This document shows, piece after piece, positions 50,208 to 59,361 of a stretch of 64,000 bases of DNA. A program made the translations under genes and the position numbers. The DNA lies in contig OW203727.1 in assembly GCA_934045075.1 (NCBI GenBank), positions 20,226,811 to 20,290,810 on the forward strand, written 5' to 3'. The notes under the pieces are model-generated. The model was given only the letters and a program-made list of their open reading frames with translations, made no database searches and had not been told where the DNA came from. Each line of letters starts with the position of its first letter. Positions within the stretch are counted from its first letter, which is position 1. This DNA comes from Yponomeuta sedellus. Its lineage: Eukaryota > Arthropoda > Insecta > Lepidoptera > Yponomeutidae.

Positions 50208-50408
50208 GCCCACGGTGCTACCAGCGGTCTATCGATTTTCCCATGGGAATAAGATATTTTCCCGCAGTAAAACGCAGCCTATATGTTAGTCCAGGGTGTC
50301 TGGTAACTCCATACCAAATTTTATCAAAATCGCTCCAGCCGTTTAGACGTGAAGAAGCAAAACACATACACACTCACAAACTTTCGTCTTTATCATATAA
50401 GTGTGATT
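50208..50408 (+). repeat. Dispersed repeat F
   Basis: CTAGCTGTGCCCACGGTG, CCCATGGGAATAAGATATTTT, CAAAATCGCTCCAGCCG and a TATCATATAAGTGTGA end. Same family as 51500-51712. Confidence 0.75.
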
Positions 50409-50853
50409 TGATGTGATGTGGTTAGAAATGTTACACTGTGTGAGTGAGAAGGAATTTCAGACGTCATAGCAGCCGAAGATAAATTTAGTTTAATTTAAGA
50501 ATTTAGTTCAGAGATTCTCTTATTCCACCTGGTTTTATCTCACTTATCTAGACAGGTACGTCAGGAGACTGAACTTTTGTTATCTAATTTCAATTTGAAT
50601 TAAATTTAGTACTAAAACTTTTCATTGTCGTAGATCGAAGTAAATCAATGTCCATTATCCCATTTCAACTTATTGAAAGTATTATTTAGTGAATTACTGT
50701 CACCAGTTGTAGCAGAGAAAAACGAAACGCCCATCTTGATGGGGGTATTCTAGATCATGTTATCATTTCTTTTGTGGAGCTACCACTTTCTTATAACCTT
50801 TCCACTCTTCATATCAACGTAGATTAACAGAAAATAAAACTTTTTTTGTATTA
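50409..50853. other. Unassigned interval
   Basis: No recognised feature. Confidence 0.35.
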
Positions 50854-51115
50854 AGAGAGAGAGAGAGAGAGACATTTATTTGCAGCCACAAAGATACAAT
50901 ACACATAACACAATATAACACGATATTAAAATAATACAGACAAATAAGAAAAGAAATAACAAAGAAAAATATTATATAACAAAGAATACGATATAAAACA
51001 AACATTTACAATTTACAAGGGCATTGTATCTCCGCAGCCACAAACAGGTAGCTGACTCAGCATTTGCTGCAGGCTGGGCCTGCGACACTGATTTTCAATC
51101 GGCACCTATTCCTCT
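50854..51115 (-). repeat. LINE 3' end, family L, with (GA)n
   Basis: Minus strand: GAAAATCAGTGTCGCAGGCC, CAGCCTGCAGCAAATGCTG, TTTGTGGCTGCGGAGATAC, AT-rich UTR. The same core occurs at 63355-63420. An AGAGAGAGAGAGAGAG run (50854-50872) closes it. Confidence 0.6.
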
Positions 51116-51499
51116 ATTTATACATACATTTTAGAATATACCTACATATCTTACATAAAAAATAATATTTATAAAATTACGTCAATACAATAGAATATGC
51201 TGTGAAATATACTTAATATAGAATATCTGAGTAACAATGCACATAATATGATAATAATATGTAGCAATAAATAAGTACAAGCAAAGAAATAACAAATAAG
51301 TACATAATGGAATTATTAAGCACGTCTTTGTAAACAATTGAGTGTAATAAAAAAAATTCAATGAATGGTCTAAAGGTAGCGTTCACGCCGCGTCAGAAAC
51401 TGTAAACCGAAGTAGCATAAAATGAATGGGTAATTGATTCATTCTTTTGTCAAACTTTATTCGCCATCTCCCATTTTTTTCGATTGCAAATCTTACTTA
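51116..51499. other. Unassigned AT-rich interval
   Basis: No recognised feature. Confidence 0.35.
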
Positions 51500-51712
51500 C
51501 TAGCTGTGGCCCGCGGTGTTACCCGCGGTTTATCGATTATCCCACGGGAATAAGTTATTTTCCCGCAGTAAAACGTAGCCTATGTGTTAATCCGGGGTGT
51601 CGGCTAACTCCATACCAAATTTTATTAAAATCGCTCCAACCGTTTAGATGTGAAGAAGTAACGAGCATACACACTCACCAACATTCGCCTTTATAATATT
51701 AGTGTGAATATA
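51500..51712 (+). repeat. Dispersed repeat F, best copy
   Basis: CTAGCTGTGGCCCGCGGTG, ATCCCACGGGAATAAGTTAT, CCAAATTTTATTAAAATCGC, ACACTCACCAACATTCGC and TTTATAATATTAGTGTGAA. No ORF or target duplication resolved. Confidence 0.75.
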
Positions 51713-52841
51713 GATATCTTTCTTATTATTTTTATTAACTTTACAACCAAAAATAAAAGTCGGGGTACTGTCAACTGTCTACAGTTGATAGTTCATTATG
51801 ACAATTCGATGTTCATTGGGTAGCTGAATCTTCCTTGTTTTACTTGTTAATCTGTAGGTTAATTGACTTTGCAATAGACATCGAAATGTTAATTGTACGA
51901 ACGTATTGAACTGTAAACCATAAGTTGTGGTTCTATGAAATAGGCCCCATTCCGACGATATTATACCGTTACGGTCTTAGTCCAATGTGAAGCATTGGTA
52001 CTTCTATATCTATTCCACTGACCAATTCTAGAGTGATGAAATCCTCCGCCGGGACCTCTGTTAAAGTGACAAGTCCCTACGTAATCACGTTACACACACG
52101 CCAGTCAACTGCGGGCCGTATACGCCAATCGAATTGGACGCTGTGCCAAATTACTTTCGTGGTAATTGTAGCGCTGGAGGCTTTCACCGTTACGCCAGAG
52201 TGAAAGCAAAAGTTAGGCAGCTGTCGATAACGCATTCGATTATAGATAGATAAGTAAATGAATTATTTATGCTCTGAGGCACACAGACAGTAGGAATAAC
52301 CTTCATAATAGGAGTTGATTAACAAAGGAATAATGAAGAAAATAATCTGTTAGAGCAGTGGTTTCTAGACTTTTAAGACTGTTGGGTACTCACAAACCTC
52401 TTTCGGTACTCCACGTCAAAATATTAAATTCAAGATCAACCTAAAAGTACGAAAAGTATACTGCCACAGTCTCATTAATCCAAAATTTTTTTTTAATGAT
52501 CGAGGTACTACTTTAACATTGAAAATAATCCAACGACTCAATGGCATATGTGATTCGCGGAATCCTGTCAATCAGTGGCTTTTTCTATATTCGGATATTT
52601 TTTTAGTATTTAATTAAAAGAATAAGAACGAATTAACATTTCATTCACTTACAAAGGAGAAAAACATTATTATTATCTAGTACGAAGAGCCATTTCTGAA
52701 GAGTTCTATGAATGTTCTGTTCCCAAGTGGTCTATAAAATCTGTATGCAAGCATGTTACATCTAACAATGTCTCGAGCGAAATTTCCAATACGTAATTCA
52801 CATGTTATCGTAGTTACTGCGATTGACCGAATTTGCTGCGA
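51713..52841. other. Unassigned ~1.1-kb interval
   Basis: No supported gene. GTTAGAGCAGTGGTTTCTAG near 52350 resembles a terminal motif of common MITEs, but no partner end was found. Confidence 0.35.
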
Positions 52842-52853
52842 TAAAATTTAGTT

Positions 52854-53245
52854 TAAAAACCTATTTAGAGGCTAAAAATTTCACCCATGCCGGGATTCGA
52901 ACCCGCAACCTCTGGCTATCCGTACCAGCGCTCTACCAATTGAGCCAATGGGCGACTCACGGCATCAGTGAAATTTCGAACCTCTTTACAATATTCTCTG
53001 TATTACGTACAGGCAGCGACATCTGACTTAAGCAAATTGCATTACTTACAGCCCCGACTACCTACTTTGCAGTTAGGTCGGAACGATATCACTGTACCCA
53101 CATTATTACACTATTTTTATTTTTAATGCACTAACCCGTGCTAAGGAACAAATTTAAAAACCTATTTAGAGGCTAAAAAAAGCTAAAATAAAAGCTAAGG
53201 CTTTGTTCCTTAGCACGGGTTAGTGCATTAAAAATAAAAATAGTG
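52854..53245 (-). mobile_element. Family J retroposon, PLE-like unit 3
   Basis: 12-bp target duplication TAAAATTTAGTT (52842-52853 and 53246-53257). On the minus strand: an inverted tail copy (53203-53245), the direct tail (53107-53185), the internal segment, the tRNA-like block (boxes A and B intact), and the end CTCTAAATAGGTTTTTAAAC. The inverted tail pair is exact over ~43 bp. Confidence 0.9.
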
Positions 53246-53384
53246 TAAAATTTAGTTGTTTAAAATTGAGTCCAGTAGGAAAACCTTGTTTCCGAAACTC
53301 GGACAATCCGTCGTTGCCGACGACGAAGAACGGGCTGCCTCTGTCCAAGTTAAGGGGCGTACACAGCAGAAAAATAATTAAATA

Positions 53385-53520
53385 TCCTAAGTTAAGGATA
53401 TTCTTTATTGTACACTGGAAAAAACAACAAATACAAAATAATTACAAAGGTTTGTAGTACAATTGGCGGTTTTATTGCTTAAAGCAATTTCTTCCAGACA
53501 TCCTTACGATGGAACGTTGC
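53385..53520 (+). repeat. Dispersed repeat H
   Basis: GGATATTCTTTATTGTACAC, TACAATTGGCGGTTTTATTG and AGCAATTTCTTCCAGACATC. Matches 35110-35365 without the insertion. Confidence 0.72.
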
Positions 53521-53754
53521 TGAAGGGCATTAGAAAGACGGATAGCCAGTGCGAATATGAATATTGACACTTACCTATACTTTAAATTTAACGTAACGAA
53601 TTTGTGCAAAGAATTTGTTTATTTTGTTTTATTTATTAAGGTACACGACAGTGTATTGCCCGATTATGTGAGTCTTATTCTATTAGGTACATGAATCAAT
53701 CTAGGGAATCAACTGAAACGAAAATTACATGGCTCGTTGTTTTGGATAGTATAT
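53521..53754. other. Unassigned interval
   Basis: No recognised feature. Confidence 0.35.
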
Positions 53755-53880
53755 TTTTTTTATGTAGCCTCGATTATGTCCCACTGCTGGGCAAAGGCCT
53801 CCTCTTTCGCTTTCCACTCCTCCCTGTTCGTGGCCACCTCCTGCCAACCTGGTAAAAAGGTCCTGAGGTCGTCCCGGCTT
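53755..53880 (-). repeat. LINE 3' end (GCCCAGCAGTGGGAC type)
   Basis: Minus strand: AAGCCGGGACGACCTCAGG, GAGGAGGCCTTTGCCCAGC and AGTGGGACATAAT. It reads like the extreme 3' end of an RTE-type LINE. Only one copy in the window. Confidence 0.55.
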
Positions 53881-53965
53881 AAAAAGGATTGACAAAATCA
53901 GTAATACAATACAGATTTTATCAATCCTCAACCAAAATTGTCGATGTTGGAGCTGCAACCGCTAG

Positions 53966-54090
53966 GCTAGTGGAATTGGCATGCCACGCAAGCGGTATGG
54001 GACCAGGCAGGTGGGCAAAAATCGTTAATGACTGAGTTCCACACAATGGATATCGCAAACGTGGCCGGCCCAAGCTTTCATTCAGGTTAC
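53966..54090 (+). pseudogene. RTE-like LINE protein, C-terminal remnant
   Basis: One frame reads ARLVELACHASGMGPGRWAK, then a TGA stop, then VPHNGYRKRGRPKLSFR. The pattern (a small zinc-less AGH/ACH motif, RW-K, a short linker, and GRPxxRW-like end) matches the C-terminus of RTE/BovB-type ORF2 proteins. A stop at 54023-54025 and lack of upstream RT sequence mark it as dead. It is cut off ~90 bp before the family J unit at 54176. The assignment rests on a short stretch and should be treated as probable only. Confidence 0.5.
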
Positions 54091-54175
54091 TTTTGATTTG
54101 ATGACATTTTTGTAGGACTCACGCTGCAGTCTTGCCTAACAAATACCCCATAGATAAATTTAACAAAAATCTCAG

Positions 54176-54347
54176 AAAAGATGTCGCTGCCTGTACGTAA
54201 TACAGAGAATAGTGTAAAGAGGTTTGAAGTTTTACTGCCGGTGAGTCGCCCATTAGCTCAGTTGGAAAGAGCGCTGGCACGGATAGCCAGAGGTCGCGGG
54301 TTCGAGTCCCGGCATGGGTGGAATTTTTAGCCTCTAAATAGGTTTTT
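54176..54347 (+). mobile_element. Family J retroposon, 5'-truncated
   Basis: 11-bp target duplication AAAAATCTCAG (54165-54175 and 54348-54358). The insert starts in the internal segment (GATGTCGCTGCCTGTACG), includes the complete tRNA-like block (~54249-54320), and ends at CCTCTAAATAGGTTTTT. No inverted part. Confidence 0.9.
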
Positions 54348-54469
54348 AAAAATCTCAGTCAGAATGAGAATGCGATGGACATGTAAGAGAAATAAATATA
54401 TTACTTGTCAACTTGACTAAACTTCGAAAGCTCGAAGAGTTCTTAGTCAATACGAGACACGAAATAGGT

Positions 54470-55072
54470 TAAAGATGGGCGTTTTCGAAAAACATTTTCG
54501 AAATTTTCGAAAATGGTTGTTATTCAAATGTTTCGAAAATATTCTTTGTTATTCGAAAAGAATAACTAATTTAGTGCTGTTTCATTTGCATGAAAGCAAT
54601 ATTATGAAGACAGCATTGAACGAACAAAACGCGCGCGACTCGTGTAAAGTCGTGTCATTCCGCCACGAATCGTGTTTTCCAAAATCGCGAGACTAAAGCG
54701 TTTTCGAAAATTGGGCCGATATGAATTTCGAAATGACTAACGTCTTTCCGTCAGCAGTCGTGTTTTCGAATATTATCACTAAAGCATGCGAACTGTAAGA
54801 GGCAGAGCACTTATTTCTGAAACTGCGTTTGACTCGGGGCATCTCGACTGTCACTCAACTACATCTCAACATGCGATATATTCGAAAATGGCTCGCTTTC
54901 ATTCTTGCATGCATGCGTCGCATTCGCGCAATCGCGGCTTAGTAAGTTAGTAATATTAGTAAAACTTATTCGAAAATGAATGTTACTAATTTACTAATCT
55001 TGTTTTCGAAAATCAAAGTTAGTAAATTCAAATTATTCGAAAAGAGATGTCATTCACAATCGCCCATCTTTG
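54470..55072. mobile_element. Non-autonomous hAT element rich in TTCGAA
   Basis: 603 bp, ends (T/C)AAAGATGGGCG ... CGCCCATCTTTG, 8-bp target duplication AAATAGGT (54462-54469 and 55073-55080). About twelve TTCGAA words, mostly as TTCGAAAA, are spread through it, probably transposase binding sites. The empty site is visible at ~31500. No transposase frame. Confidence 0.92.
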
Positions 55073-55110
55073 AAATAGGTCTATGTTATGTACCATATAA
55101 ACATACCACT

Positions 55111-55356
55111 TTGCTGTGTGGTGTCGGCCTAGAGACTAGCGCCAACCCAAATTCTTCCGTGTCGTAAAAGGCGACTAAGGGACACAAACCGGGGGGTGGG
55201 CAGCAGCGCCCCCTGCAGTACAATTCCAACAATCCGCATGCCCAGCGTGGGGATTATGGGCAGTACCCCCCAATGATGGCACAACCTTGTGCTATGGCAC
55301 TCATCAGGGGAGGGCTATGTCCAGCAGTGGACTAATATAGCCTGAAGAAGAAGAAG
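55111..55356 (+). mobile_element. LINE tail, family T, with target duplication
   Basis: Between AAACATACCACT (55099-55110) and AAACGTACCACT (55357-55368), one mismatch. 246 bp: TGTGTGGTGTCGGCCTAGAG, AAAAGGCGACTAAGGGACAC, AGGGGAGGGCTATGTCCAGC and (GAA)n. The empty site is at ~31515. Confidence 0.88.
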
Positions 55357-55389
55357 AAACGTACCACTGCAGGGTATATGCTTCTTCCC

Positions 55390-55870
55390 AGAATGAGATA
55401 GTATGGGCTTGGTCACCACACGTGCCCACGATTTGCAATTTCAAGCGCTGTGGCAGTTGAATACCTTAGACACTCAACGTTCCTCACGATTTTTTCCTTC
55501 ACAGTTAGCGAGCGGTATTGTTACTTCACAAATATATATAAGTGAGTAAACAAAATTGTATTCTTGTTAATGCACTAACCCGTGCTAAGGACAATTTTAA
55601 AAACATTTTTTTTCGATTTTATTTATGTAATACAGAGAATATTTTAAAGAGGTTCGAAATTTCACTGATGCCGGTGAGTCGCCCATTAGCTTTGTTGAAA
55701 AGAGCGCTGGCACGGATAGCCAGAGGTCGCGGGTTCGAATCCCGGCATGGGTGGAAATTTAGCCTCTAAATAGGTTTTTAAGTAAACAAAGTAAGAGCCG
55801 GGATTTGAACCCACGACTTCTCGACTTCACGAGAAGCCAGTGTTCTACCGCTCCGCTACCACCGCTCTAA
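55390..55870 (-). mobile_element. SINE family C, interrupted by family J
   Basis: Minus strand: tRNA-like head at 55796-55870 (box A GTGGTAGCGGAGCGGTAGAA, box B TGGGTTCAAATCCCGG) with an anticodon arm made of an 8-bp hairpin. The body (TGTGAAGGAAAAAATCGTG, GTGGGCACGTGTGG) lies at 55400-55535. The two parts are separated by the family J insert at 55555-55780. Confidence 0.8.
55555..55780 (+). mobile_element. Family J retroposon, PLE-like unit 4
   Basis: 10-bp target duplication AGTAAACAAA (55545-55554 and 55781-55790) in SINE C. It consists of an inverted tail (TGCACTAACCCGTGCTAAGG, 55570-55595), then a partial internal segment (from ~55625), then a tRNA-like block with a damaged D arm (GCCCATTAGCTTTGTTG), then CCTCTAAATAGGTTTTTA. 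Confidence 0.9.
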
Positions 55871-55934
55871 GTCCAAGCGAAGTTGAACTCGAAGAAGTTA
55901 TTTGTCAGGCGTTACATATATGTGATATATGTCA

Positions 55935-56175
55935 TATGCTGGCACGTTAAGCCAACATATAACATTGGTGTCGGCTACCGTCGATAGATGGCTGTCTTTT
56001 GAGCCCTAAGGCTCTGACTTGTGTCAGAGCCTTAGGGCGTCTTAAAAACTTCTGACAGTAAGAACAGCCACTGGTCTTGCAAGGCTCTTCCGATCCGCAA
56101 CTAGCCCCCGTGGCCTATACCTTCCTTAGAGATGAGACCCATGCCCCTAGGTGGGGGCATAATGGGTTGATGATG
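55935..56175 (+). mobile_element. SINE family D, body and tail with a palindrome
   Basis: CTACCGTCGATAGATGGC, AACTTCTGACAGTAAGAAC, a shortened 3' block and AATGGGTTGATGATGAT. At 56002-56037 the normal text is replaced by a perfect 16-bp inverted repeat (GCCCTAAGGCTCTGAC, centre TTGT). The 5S-like head is missing. Confidence 0.75.
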
Positions 56176-57645
56176 ATATGGTGGAGAGTCAATGAATGCG
56201 GATGGCAAGGCACCGTGAGATATAGCATTTAGGGGAAAAGGCCACCCAGCTGTGGGCAACAGCGGTGGGCTGATGATGATCATAATACTTATCTGTATGT
56301 TATAATTATTTTATAAAGGGATTGATAAAATGATGCGACGTGAATTCGTTTTTGAAGTGGCGCGCAGCTGGCTTCCTACAAGCTTGCTAGCCCCTTAAGA
56401 GCTCAATTCGATTCGGCTCTAGAGTCTGTTTATTCGCTCGAACTTGCTTCTTACCTAAATCGAATCCAATTCACGACAGTAAAGTCCGATTTCTCCCAAT
56501 GCACCTGCCGAGTACTCTTGAAGGAAGCTCTTGAAGGATTTACAGCTCGTTGCAAAATTTAAGTGAAGACTAGAGATACTCTTCCGTACTGTTCCGTGTT
56601 GTTAGTTTTTGTCTAGCGGGTTGCATGGGGTTCATAAACTTAAGACTCTACTGAAAAGGCTAGAACAAAATCACGAAACACATCGAAGTCTCGGTGGTTT
56701 CAAAGCAGCGGTTTTGTAAACCTATACAGGTTTCAGTGAAAGTTTTCTTTTGTATTTAACATGTCATTGTATATCTTGAATAAATAACAAAAATAATTGT
56801 ACTTTGTATCTTTACATGTTTTATAATATGTGCTCTGGTGTACAATAAAGAATATTCTTATCTTATTATTATCTAAAAAACGGTGACTTCATGGGGCAAA
56901 CATACAAAACTTTGGAGTTCTACTTACAGTAATTTTGAAGTGCGAATAAATGTTCCATCTATCTATCAAAACGAATTATTTAAAAATTGAGGAATAAATC
57001 AGCTGCTGCAAAATATGTTTTTATCAAAACGCGAAGCAAGAAGCTTCGCGTTTTGATAAAAACATATTTTTTTCGCGGTTTGCTATTCTCCCCAAAGTAA
57101 AATCGAGTTTTCACAATGTTAGTACACTCTGATGAAAACAGATAGTAATAGGTATTTGTACTAAGAAGGTCGCCGGTGTTCACTGTATAAGTAGTATGTT
57201 AGTCTCTCTACCTTACCTTAATTATCGTAGTAGATAAAATAGGTCACGTACCAAGATTGTAAACACACGGTTGTAAAGTTTTTCCTACTGGGGCGACGAG
57301 TACCTCAACAACACTCTGTATAAATTCAACAATAACGGCTATCTTTCACACCCTTTGCTAATGGCGCAATGAAATCGTCCTCTTTTTACATTATCGCCCA
57401 TTCGCGTACCTCATAAACCAAATTAAATTGGTCCTTCTAGTTCAGACGTAAAGTTCGTGTAATGGGTTTATTAAAAAAAGTTCCAGTTGCTGCGTTTGTT
57501 GTGTAAAAGTTTATATTTACCGATGCTATTAACGGCAACGCGCTTGGCACGTCAAATTAATGGTACCATTACACGTCGAGATGGGGCATCTACTTTCGAA
57601 TAACTGTTGAAGTTTTCGTATCACTTTATCAGTGCTTTGTAATTA
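56176..57645. other. Unassigned ~1.5-kb interval
   Basis: It contains a repeat H fragment at 56800-56865 (minus) and a perfect 28-bp inverted repeat at 57010-57070 with a 5-base centre. No gene supported. Confidence 0.45.
57010..57070. repeat. Perfect 28-bp inverted repeat
   Basis: Arms 57010-57037 and 57043-57070; arm text AAAATATGTTTTTATCAAAA then CGCGAAGC; centre AAGAA. Confidence 0.93.
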
Positions 57646-58950
57646 CGAGGGGCATGCCAAAAGAAACTAGATATTTAAAAATTATAAAATTTATTCTTTA
57701 TTACAAGTATCGATCTTTTCAAAGTATTCACCCTGAGCACGTATACACTTTTCCATACGTCTGAACCAATTGGAAAATACCTGTGACCACTCTTCTTTAG
57801 ATACCTCAGAAATCTCGAAATTATAGGCAACCAGCGCATCTTCTTTGCTTTCAAACCTCTTCCCCTTTAGTTTTTCTTTGATTTTTGGAAACAAGTAAAA
57901 ATCACAAGGCGCTAGGTCAGGGGAATATGGCGGGTGAGGGAGAATTGACACATTTTACGAGTTGAAAAAGTCTAGTGTTCTGGCAGACGTGTGCGGCGCC
58001 GCATTGTCGTGGTGCCAGAGAAGGTGCCGGATTCCTGACTTCGGCCGCTTGTCACACCAAGCTGATATTACTGTTGGAGCACAAACTGTCACATACCATT
58101 CGTAGTTCACCGTTCTTTCATTCTCTAGCACAACAGATATGACCCATTTTGCAGAAAAACGAGGCGACCATTTGTTTCTGTGTGCTTCGTGCACGGCGAC
58201 ATTTCGTTGGAGTTGGCTCGTCTTCAAAGCACCATACAGTCGACTGTCGCTTTGATTCGGGATCATAGAGTTATATAGCCATGTTTCGTCACCAGTCAGT
58301 ATATCATATACCTTTTTTTTACTCGCCTCCGTTGAATTTATCTATCATGAATAGGCACCAATCCACCCGACGGTCTTTCTGCTCATCGGTAAGTTTGTGC
58401 GGCACCCATCTCGAACAACGTTTACGGAGAGAAAGGTGGTCGTGAATTATGGTTTGTATTGCTGCTGATCCAATTCCCAGTTCTCGCTCTAGCTCTACAT
58501 ATGTAATTCGTCGGTTTTCGCGAATAAGTTTTTCGACTGCACGAACGTTTTCTTGCGTGACCGCGGTTGGCGGCCGTCCTGTCTTCGCTTCATCTTCGAG
58601 ACATCCCCGTCCTCTTTTAAATTCAGCAAACCAATTGAATACTGTTGCTCGGGAACAAGCAGACTCACCAAAAGTAGAAGCCAAAAGTTCAAAACATTCT
58701 TGAGGCTTTAAACCTTTTTTAAAGTCATAATAAATCATAGCGCGAAAATCACGTCGACTGAGCTCCATTGTTGCAAGTGAATTCCCGCCAGATTCTCGGA
58801 AAAATGATGCTCATTCAAATAAAAAATAAATAAAAGAAGTGTTCTATATTCAAATATGTCAATAAAAAACCAGCCTATAAGATGGTATATAGCTTGCCAG
58901 TGTCAATTAAATGAGAAAAGAGTATCTAACTTCTATTGGCATGCCCCTTG
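57646..58950 (-). mobile_element. Mariner element, full length, inactive
   Basis: 1305 bp. Inverted ends start C(G/A)AGGGGCATGCCAA (24 of the first 28 positions match) and TA flanks both sides (57644-57645 and 58951-58952). The transposase lies on the minus strand. The length and all catalytic motifs are normal for mariner; two coding lesions make it inactive. Confidence 0.93.
57691..58768 (-). pseudogene. Mariner transposase with one frameshift and one stop
   Basis: It starts at ATG 58768. The first part (58768-58319, 149 codons) holds the paired-like HTH DNA-binding region (RDFRAMIYYDFKKG, ATVFNWFAEF, GRPPTAV, then WVPHKLTDEQ). Just after it, before a run of eight A bases (~58310-58320), the frame shifts by one. 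The second part has the first aspartate (LTGDETWLY) and the second (HHDNAAPHTS). A TAA at 57955-57957 interrupts it. The last part has PPYSPDLAPCDFYLFP with the third aspartate. The spacing between the second and third aspartates is 34 residues (DD34D), as in mariner. It would cut and rejoin DNA at the TA target, but this copy cannot make the full protein. Confidence 0.92.
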
Positions 58951-58974
58951 TATTATTATTGTAACATATTTTAA

Positions 58975-59040
58975 ACTTTCGCGACTTGTAATTTATTGCG
59001 AAAATAGCAATAAATTACTACGCGATTAAGCCCCGAAGAT
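58975..59040 (+). repeat. Possible second PLE family, folded end
   Basis: TTGTAATTTATTGC-GAAAATA-GCAATAAATTACTA is an inverted repeat, followed by CGCGATTAAGCCCCG. The right side matches 49665-49765 (minus). An inverted end next to a direct one fits a PLE terminus, but the remnant is short. Confidence 0.4.
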
Positions 59041-59204
59041 ATTCTAATTATTATTGTATAATTTAAAGGTGCTATAAAGTTGTGGTAAGGAAGCTGCTGA
59101 CGCCGCGCCGGCTTCATGGTTAAGCAATACGATACCACATTACTTAAAGCAAGTTTAAGAATTGTGGTTTAGGAGCGCTTTGAATACTCTTCTCATATTC
59201 TTAC

Positions 59205-59361
59205 TCTTCGCTCCTCCCAAAACCTTCTCTTAAAAATCACTTCCCACCACCTTCTACAGCTGCTCCTTCATCGTGCAAGCAGTCCGTCTGTGGAATAGTC
59301 TCCCAGTGGACATACGGAAAGCCAAGTCCCTACCCATTAGACACTATCTAGCGCATCTTTG
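59205..59361 (+). pseudogene. LINE reverse-transcriptase protein, C-terminal remnant
   Basis: The + frame reads TTFYSCSFIVQAVRLWNSLP, then VDIRKAKSLPIRHYLAHL, then TGA at 59359-59361. The pattern FxVxxVRLWNSLPxxIRxAxSL is characteristic of the C-terminus of Jockey/CR1-type ORF2 proteins. It has no intact upstream reverse transcriptase, since the region before 59205 reads out of frame. A 3' UTR-like stretch follows to ~59470. The copy is 5'-truncated and diverged; no target duplication was found. Confidence 0.6.
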
